A stretch of DNA of 17,713 nt from an uncultured Collinsella sp. (GTDB lineage: Bacteria; Actinomycetota; Coriobacteriia; Coriobacteriales; Coriobacteriaceae), in assembly GCA_938023705.1 (NCBI GenBank), contig CALJDJ010000047.1:1-17713 (forward strand), given 5' to 3'. Below are positions 12,766-17,713 of the stretch, in pieces. The notes under the pieces are model-generated. The model did not search any database. It was not told where the DNA came from and was given only the letters and a program-made list of their open reading frames with translations. Within the stretch, counting starts at the first letter, position 1. Each line of letters starts with the position of its first letter. The translations under genes were made by a program, and so were the position numbers.

Positions 12766-13917
12766 ATGGCGCTAGTGGTTAAGGCACTCAAGATTGAGAT
12801 ATTCGTGCTATGCATGATTGTTCTTATCGGGCTTGCCGTGCGAAGTCGTCGCTCCTTGTTCTCGAGCACCCAGCAGCTATTGTTTAGCATGCTTGGCTAC
12901 ACCTCTGCCGCGTACATATTATTCGATATGATCTGGACGCTTTCGGACGGTGTGGACGGCACGTTGGGCATTGCTGCCAACTGGATTTCCAACGCGGTTT
13001 CGTTTTCGCTCTTTGCTATCGCGTGTCTCATTTGGTTTATCTATTCCGAGACGGTGCAGGGTTCTCGCCTTTTGACCTCGCGCTATAGGGTGGTGCTTGT
13101 AGCGTTGCCTACGGCTCTGGTGGTCGTGCTGGCGTTTACCAGTTACTGGACGCACGCCCTGTTCTATATCGATTCGCAGGGCGTGTATCGTCGCGGCTTT
13201 GCCTATATGATCCAGCCCATCGTCAGCTACTGTTACGTTATACATACGTCCCTGCATGCATTTGTGCAATCTCGCAGGGTCGAGAGCCTGCAGACGAAGG
13301 CCATCTATCGAACCTTGGCATTTTTCGCCATTCCGGCCCTGGTGGGCGGTACCTTTCAGGTCGTATACTCGGTGCCCGGCCTTTGTGTCGGCATAATGAT
13401 TAGCATGTTGCTGCTCTACATCATCTACCAGGAGCAGCTCATCTCGACCGACCCGTTGACTGGACTTAACAATCGCAACCGTTTTGAGACCTATATGCTG
13501 TCGCTCTTCTCAAATGTGGATCAGGCCGAAGATGTATATCTGCTTATGATGGACGCCGACGGCTTTAAGCAGATTAACGATCGCTATGGGCATGTGGAGG
13601 GCGACCATGCTCTTCAGGTCATATCCGCTGCGCTCAAAGAAGTCTGCTCGGCGTCTGGCGGCTTTATCGCACGTTATGGTGGCGATGAGTTCGTGGTGCT
13701 CCAAAAGGCAGCGGCGGAACAGGATATCATGCATCTGTGCGCGACAATCAACGATGAGCTCGCGCGCGCCGAGGTTCCGTATCTGTTGCGGATGTCCATC
13801 GGCTACGCACGGGTCGGTGATGGCGTCGATACCTGGCAAGACTTGTTTCGTGCTGCCGACGCGGAGCTCTACCGCGTAAAGCGCGAGAAGAAGAAAGCCG
13901 GCGCCCAGATACGCTAG
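12766..13917 (+). CDS. Membrane-bound GGDEF diguanylate cyclase (383 aa)
   Basis: Predicted c-di-GMP synthase. Residues about 5-225 hold six or seven hydrophobic helices with short loops, a membrane sensor region of unknown ligand. The GGDEF domain follows, from STDPLTGLNNRNRFETYM to the RAADAELYRVKREKKKAG end. The active-site motif GGDEF is intact (residues 305-309, in ARYGGDEFVVL), and DADGFKQINDRYGHVEGD supplies the metal and base-contact residues. The usual RxxD inhibitory site is missing: the position nine residues before GGDEF is Ala rather than Arg, and that six residues before is Gly rather than Asp. The start is uncertain: ATG at 12766 abuts AAGGG, GTG at 12775 has better spacing from it, and TTG at 12733 has none. 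No effector or phosphodiesterase gene is adjacent. Confidence 0.88.
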   Translation: MALVVKALKIEIFVLCMIVLIGLAVRSRRSLFSSTQQLLFSMLGYTSAAYILFDMIWTLSDGVDGTLGIAANWISNAVSFSLFAIACLIWFIYSETVQGSRLLTSRYRVVLVALPTALVVVLAFTSYWTHALFYIDSQGVYRRGFAYMIQPIVSYCYVIHTSLHAFVQSRRVESLQTKAIYRTLAFFAIPALVGGTFQVVYSVPGLCVGIMISMLLLYIIYQEQLISTDPLTGLNNRNRFETYMLSLFSNVDQAEDVYLLMMDADGFKQINDRYGHVEGDHALQVISAALKEVCSASGGFIARYGGDEFVVLQKAAAEQDIMHLCATINDELARAEVPYLLRMSIGYARVGDGVDTWQDLFRAADAELYRVKREKKKAGAQIR

Positions 13918-13950
13918 AAAAAGGGCGCACGCTGGCGGGCGTGGCGGCCC
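13918..13950 (-). terminator. Intrinsic terminator of the EamA gene
   Basis: On the minus strand GGGC (13950-13947) and GCCC (13926-13923) enclose CACGC/GCGTG pairing, an interrupted GC-rich stem, and the hairpin is followed by TTTTT (13922-13918). It begins directly next to the GGDEF stop codon, so the two convergent genes are closely packed. The stem contains mismatches, which lowers certainty. Confidence 0.5.
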
Positions 13951-14017
13951 TCGGCTCTCCGATGTACTCCATTAAGCTAAAGCATGTGAACCCCCTCTGC
14001 TAAATAGGGGCAGTTCG

Positions 14018-14953
14018 TTAGACCTTTTTGGGCCTGTTGACGATGATGATGCCGCCGCAGACCAACAGCAGGGCAACAAGTACGGTAACAGGGCTCGTGC
14101 CAGCGCCCTCGCCGAGCAGCAGAGCGCTCAACAGTACGCCAAAGACTGGATTCATAAAGCCAAAGACCGACACACGGCTGACGGGGTTGACGGCAAGCAG
14201 ACGCGACCATAGCGAGTACGCGACGGCGGAAATGAGTGCCATATAGATAATGAGTGCGATGGCGGGGATGATCGCGGTGGGGGAGAGCGCGCCGCCCATC
14301 AAAAACCCGATGGTGGTAAGGACCAAACCTCCGACTAAAAACTGCCAGCCGGCGAGCAAGACGCCGTCATGCTTGCGCGAGAAGATGCCGATCAGGCAGG
14401 TCGAAAGAGCACCCGCGACAGTGGAGGCTAGGATAAAGCCCTCGCCATCGAGCCTGAAGCCAAAGGTGCCATCTGCGCCCGAGAGGTTGACGAGCGCGAC
14501 GCCGGCAAAGCCCAGCGCACAGCCAAGCACCTTGGCCGTATTGAGCTTCTCGGTGTGAAATGCCAGGGCGGCAAAGAGGATTGCGAGGAAGTTGGCGCTG
14601 GCCTCGATGATGGAGCTCGACATGGCGCTGGCGTGCGAGAGGCCCAGATAGAAAAAGAAGTACTGCCCGATAGTCTGGAAGAGCGACAAGACAAAGATGG
14701 GCTTGATGTCGCGAGCCTGCGGAATGAGGGGGCGGCGCTGGGCCGCACTCATCCCAACGATAACCAGGGCGCCGGCAAGCGTGAAGCGCAAGCCCGCAAA
14801 GAGCAGCTGCGAGGCGCTATCGTGCGCCGGGATACCAAAGAGTGCGTAGCCGATCTTGATGCAGGGAAAGGCCGATCCCCAGAGCGCGCAACAAACAAGA
14901 CAGCCCAGGATGAGTCCGGGCAGGGTGGCGAGATACGGCTTGCGGCTTTCCAT
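14018..14953 (-). CDS. EamA/DMT family metabolite exporter (311 aa)
   Basis: A ten-helix transporter of the drug/metabolite superfamily with two EamA repeats. The ATG at 14953 (MESRKPYLATLPGLI) is chosen because AAGGA lies 4 nt upstream; a GTG at 14995 in the same frame lies within the purL terminator. The first repeat shows ALWGSAFPCIKIGYALFG and LFAGLRFTLAGALV, then SLFQTIGQYFFFYLGLSHAS and the helix with SSIIEASANFLAILFAAL. The second repeat shows GEGFILASTVAGALSTCLIG, ISAVAYSLWSRLLAVNPVS and the end GFMNPVFGVLLSALLLGEG. The C-terminus finishes with NRPKKV. Members export amino acids, nucleobases or other metabolites; nothing here fixes the substrate. It follows purL but is separated from it by a strong terminator. 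Confidence 0.88.
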   Translation of the reverse strand: MESRKPYLATLPGLILGCLVCCALWGSAFPCIKIGYALFGIPAHDSASQLLFAGLRFTLAGALVIVGMSAAQRRPLIPQARDIKPIFVLSLFQTIGQYFFFYLGLSHASAMSSSIIEASANFLAILFAALAFHTEKLNTAKVLGCALGFAGVALVNLSGADGTFGFRLDGEGFILASTVAGALSTCLIGIFSRKHDGVLLAGWQFLVGGLVLTTIGFLMGGALSPTAIIPAIALIIYMALISAVAYSLWSRLLAVNPVSRVSVFGFMNPVFGVLLSALLLGEGAGTSPVTVLVALLLVCGGIIIVNRPKKV

Positions 14954-14977
14954 GATGTCCTTCCTGCATGCGCGAAG

Positions 14978-15014
14978 CAAAAAAGAACCCGCCACCGGAT
15001 GTGTCGGTGGCGGG
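14978..15014 (-). terminator. Intrinsic terminator of purL
   Basis: On the minus strand CCCGCCACCG (15014-15005) pairs perfectly with CGGTGGCGGG (14997-14988) around a 7-base loop, followed by TTCTTTTTT (14987-14979). It starts 39 bp after the purL stop and is a classic rho-independent terminator. Confidence 0.9.
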
Positions 15015-15052
15015 TGTTGTTACCCGAGGGGATTGTACCCGATGGGAAAGGT

Positions 15053-17713
15053 TTAAGCGAAGTAGGCCACGCCGCTCTCAAAGATCGGCATGAACTTATC
15101 GCCGGGGACATGCTCGGGCACGTTGCGGTACAGGTTGTCGCCGCGACGCTCGGCATGGCCCATCTTGCCCAGGACGCGGCCGTCGGGGCTCGTGATGCCC
15201 TCGATGGCGAGTGCGGAGCCGTTGGGGTTGACGGAAAGATCCATGCTGGGCTTTCCGTCTTCACCCACGTACTGCGTGGCGACCTGGCCGTTGGCGATCA
15301 GCTGGGCGAGCACCTCGTCATTGGCGACAAAGCGGCCCTCGCCGTGGCTGATGGCGACGGTGTAGGGGTCGTCCAGGCTGCACTGCGAAAGCCACGGGGA
15401 CAGGTTGGACGAGATACGGGTGCGCACCAGACGGCTCTGGTGGCGACCGATGGTGTTGAACGTCAGCGTGGGCGCATCGGGCGTGGCGTCGACGATGTCG
15501 CCGTAGGGCACCAGGCCGAGCTTGATCAGGGCCTGGAAGCCGTTGCAGATGCCCAGCATCAGGCCATCGCGGGCCTTGAGCAAGTCGCGGACTGCCTCGG
15601 TGACCTCGGGAGCGCGGAAGAACGCCGTGATGAACTTGGCAGAGCCGTCGGGCTCGTCGCCGCCCGAGAAGCCGCCGGGGATCATAACGATCTGGCTTGC
15701 ACGGATGCGGCGCGCAAGCTCGTGGGTGCTCTCGGCGACGGCCTCGGGCGTGAGGTTGTTGATCACGAAGGTGTCGGCCTCGGCACCGGCGGCACGGAAG
15801 GCGCGGGCGCTGTCGTACTCGCAGTTGTTGCCGGGGAACACGGGGATGATCACGCGCGGGCGGGCGATCTTGGCGCCGCCGAACACGTGGATATCCTTGG
15901 CGCGGAAGTCGATGGTCTCGACCTCGGGGGTCTCGCCGGCGCTGCGGTAGGTGAAGACGCCCTCGATGTCGCTCTCCCAGGCCTCCTGGAGCTCGGCGAG
16001 CTCGATGACCTCGGAGCCGGTGTCGATGACATAGCCCTCGACGGTGGTGCCCAGGGGCTCGACGACAACGCCGTCGGCGACTTCGGGCAGCTCGGCGTCC
16101 TCGGCGAGCTCGACGATAAAGCTGCCGTAGAGCGGGGTGAAGAGGCTCTCCACGTCCACGTCCTCGGCAAGCTCGATACCGATCTGGTTACCGACGCACA
16201 TCTTAAAGAGGCTCTCGGCGCCGCAGCCGTAGCCGGGCGTGGAGACGGCCAGGGCGTCGCCGGTAGCGGTGAGCGCCTCGACGGCGTCAAACGCGGCGAG
16301 CAGCTGCTGGGCATCGGGGCGGTAGTCCTCGCCATAGGTGGCGGGGGCGATACGGACGACGCGGTGTGTGAGGCCCTTGAACTCGGGGGAGACAGCGCGG
16401 GCCGCCTTGCCCACGGCGACAGCGAAGCTGATCAGGGTCGGCGGAACGTTGAGCTCGCCGGCCTCGTCCTCAAACGAGCCGCTCATGGAGTCCTTGCCGC
16501 CGATGGCGCCGGCACCCAGGTCGACTTGGGCCATGAGGGCGCCCAGGACGGCTGCCGTGGGCTTGCCCCAGCGCTCGGCCTCGGTGCGCAGACGCTCGAA
16601 GTACTCCTGGAAGGAGAGATAGGCGCGCTTGTGCTCAAAGCCGGCAGCCACGAGCTTGGCGATGGACTCGACCACGGACAGGTAGGCGCCCGCAAACTGG
16701 TCGGCCTCCATCAGATAAGGGTTGAAGCCCCATGCCATGGCACTCGCCGTGGTGGTCTCGCCGTCCACGGGGAACTTGGCGACCATGGCCGAGCTGGGGG
16801 TGAGCTGCGTCTTGCCGCCAAAGGGCATGAGCACGGTCGCGGCGCCGATGGTGGAGTCGAAGCGCTCGGAAAGGCCCTTGTTAGAAGCGACGTTGAGGTC
16901 GGTGACGAGCGAGGTCATGCGCTCGGCAAGCGTGGTGCCGGCCCAGCTGGGCTGCCACACGCTACGGGCGCACACGTGGGCGACCTGGTGCTTGGGTGCG
17001 CCGTTAGAGTTGAGGAACTCGCGGGACAGGTCGACGATGGCGACGCCGTTCCAGGCCATGCGCATGCGCGGCTCGGCGGTAACCTCGGCGATAACGGTCG
17101 CCTCGAGGTTCTCCTCGGCGGCGTAGCCCATGAACTCCTCGACGTCACCGTCGGCGACGGCGCAGGCCATGCGTTCCTGGGATTCAGAGATGGCGAGCTC
17201 GGTGCCGTCAAGACCGTCGTACTTCTTGGTCACGGTATCAAGGTCGACATACAGGCCGTCGGCAAGCTCGCCTACGGCGACCGAGACACCGCCGGCGCCA
17301 AAGTCGTTGCAGCGCTTGATCAGACGGCAGGCATCGCCGCGGCGGAACAGGCGCTGCAGCTTGCGCTCGACCGGGGCGTTGCCCTTCTGGACCTCGGCGC
17401 CCGATGTCTCGATGGACTCGGTGTTCTGGGTCTTGGAGGAGCCGGTGGCACCGCCGATGCCGTCACGGCCGGTGCGGCCGCCCAACAGGATGATCTTGTC
17501 GGTGGGGGCGGGGCACTCGCGACGCACGTGGTTTGCCGGGGTAGCGCCCACGACGGCGCCGACCTCCATGCGCTTGGCGACGTAGCCGGGGTGATAGAGT
17601 TCGTTGACCTGACCGGTGGCAAGGCCGATCTGGTTGCCGTAGCTGGAGTAGCCGGCGGCAGCAGTGGTCACGAGCTTACGCTGCGGCAGCTTGCCCTCGA
17701 GCGTCTCGGACAC
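15053..17713 (-). CDS. purL: Phosphoribosylformylglycinamidine synthase PurL, single-chain form, 5' end beyond window
   Basis: This is the C-terminal 886 residues of the large FGAM synthase that converts FGAR, glutamine and ATP to FGAM in step four of purine synthesis. The frame is open to the right edge, so the true start and roughly the first quarter to third of the protein lie outside; the GTG at the edge is chance. Visible motifs are GGRTGRDGIGGATGSS (78-93 in this numbering), DFGAGGVSVAVGELADG (137-153) and GAGAIGGKDSMSGSFEDE in the second synthase half. The glutaminase domain begins near RPRVIIPVFPGNNCEYD; its catalytic triad is Cys723 in GICNGFQ, with His790 and Glu792 in SHGEGR. Having the glutaminase on the same chain means that separate PurQ and PurS are not needed, as in Clostridia-type and proteobacterial enzymes. 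A strong terminator follows the stop. Confidence 0.96.
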   Translation of the reverse strand: MSETLEGKLPQRKLVTTAAAGYSSYGNQIGLATGQVNELYHPGYVAKRMEVGAVVGATPANHVRRECPAPTDKIILLGGRTGRDGIGGATGSSKTQNTESIETSGAEVQKGNAPVERKLQRLFRRGDACRLIKRCNDFGAGGVSVAVGELADGLYVDLDTVTKKYDGLDGTELAISESQERMACAVADGDVEEFMGYAAEENLEATVIAEVTAEPRMRMAWNGVAIVDLSREFLNSNGAPKHQVAHVCARSVWQPSWAGTTLAERMTSLVTDLNVASNKGLSERFDSTIGAATVLMPFGGKTQLTPSSAMVAKFPVDGETTTASAMAWGFNPYLMEADQFAGAYLSVVESIAKLVAAGFEHKRAYLSFQEYFERLRTEAERWGKPTAAVLGALMAQVDLGAGAIGGKDSMSGSFEDEAGELNVPPTLISFAVAVGKAARAVSPEFKGLTHRVVRIAPATYGEDYRPDAQQLLAAFDAVEALTATGDALAVSTPGYGCGAESLFKMCVGNQIGIELAEDVDVESLFTPLYGSFIVELAEDAELPEVADGVVVEPLGTTVEGYVIDTGSEVIELAELQEAWESDIEGVFTYRSAGETPEVETIDFRAKDIHVFGGAKIARPRVIIPVFPGNNCEYDSARAFRAAGAEADTFVINNLTPEAVAESTHELARRIRASQIVMIPGGFSGGDEPDGSAKFITAFFRAPEVTEAVRDLLKARDGLMLGICNGFQALIKLGLVPYGDIVDATPDAPTLTFNTIGRHQSRLVRTRISSNLSPWLSQCSLDDPYTVAISHGEGRFVANDEVLAQLIANGQVATQYVGEDGKPSMDLSVNPNGSALAIEGITSPDGRVLGKMGHAERRGDNLYRNVPEHVPGDKFMPIFESGVAYFA

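Noticed and set aside
13951..14017. Possible tRNA or small RNA between the convergent GGDEF and EamA genes
   Set aside because: A TTCG-like run and a short CCCCT/AGGGG hairpin are present, but no cloverleaf or complete T-arm can be formed.
1..17713. CRISPR array, insertion sequence, prophage or integration site
   Set aside because: No regularly spaced repeats, transposase or integrase genes, or terminal repeats were found by reading both strands.

Overview
The window looks like GC-rich chromosomal DNA from an anaerobic gut actinobacterium, most likely Coriobacteriia and probably close to Collinsella. This is an inference from base composition, GTG/TTG start use, strong purine-rich ribosome sites, a LAQTG-type sorting signal, the single-chain PurL and the ferredoxin-fused EtfA. 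No rRNA, tRNA, CRISPR array, insertion sequence or phage gene was seen.

Layout. (1) 1-2181, minus strand: the 5' part of a TerB-N-terminal-domain protein that runs off the left edge, then a DUF554 membrane protein. (2) 2300-5506, minus strand: a five-gene cluster devoted mainly to the cell surface. In transcription order it has a 98-aa cytosolic protein resembling part of a DUF559/Vsr-like nuclease fold, a 169-aa membrane-anchored protein whose start overlaps the previous stop, a 199-aa secreted protein, an about 86-aa sortase substrate ending in LAQTG, and a 476-aa secreted cysteine-containing protein. No sortase is present. This is the least explained part of the window and the best candidate for an undescribed system. 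(3) 5507-5852: a 346-bp divergent intergenic region with TGACCAA direct repeats and a perfect 8-bp inverted repeat. (4) 5853-9478, plus strand: a tight operon of an FAD-linked 2-hydroxyacid (probably lactate) dehydrogenase, EtfB, and EtfA carrying a two-cluster ferredoxin domain. This matches the gene set of electron-confurcating Ldh/EtfAB (LctBCD), which oxidises lactate with NAD+ while consuming reduced ferredoxin. (5) 9475-10287, minus: an HD-domain phosphohydrolase, tail to tail with etfA. (6) 10414-11419, plus: azlC-azlD, a branched-chain amino acid exporter pair, preceded by an 11-bp perfect inverted repeat. (7) 11562-12584, plus: a KdgT-family 2-keto-3-deoxygluconate permease. (8) 12766-13917, plus: a membrane-bound GGDEF diguanylate cyclase behind two strong hairpins. 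(9) 14018-14953, minus: an EamA/DMT exporter. (10) 15053-17713, minus: the C-terminal part of PurL (FGAM synthase), cut by the right edge and followed by a textbook intrinsic terminator.

How the parts relate. The lactate/ETF operon is one metabolic unit; KdgT suggests uptake of sugar-acid breakdown products; the two amino-acid or metabolite exporters, HD protein and PurL are general household genes. The surface cluster is a separate, probably co-regulated unit. Coordinates were read by hand, and where the start codon is uncertain this is stated in the entry.
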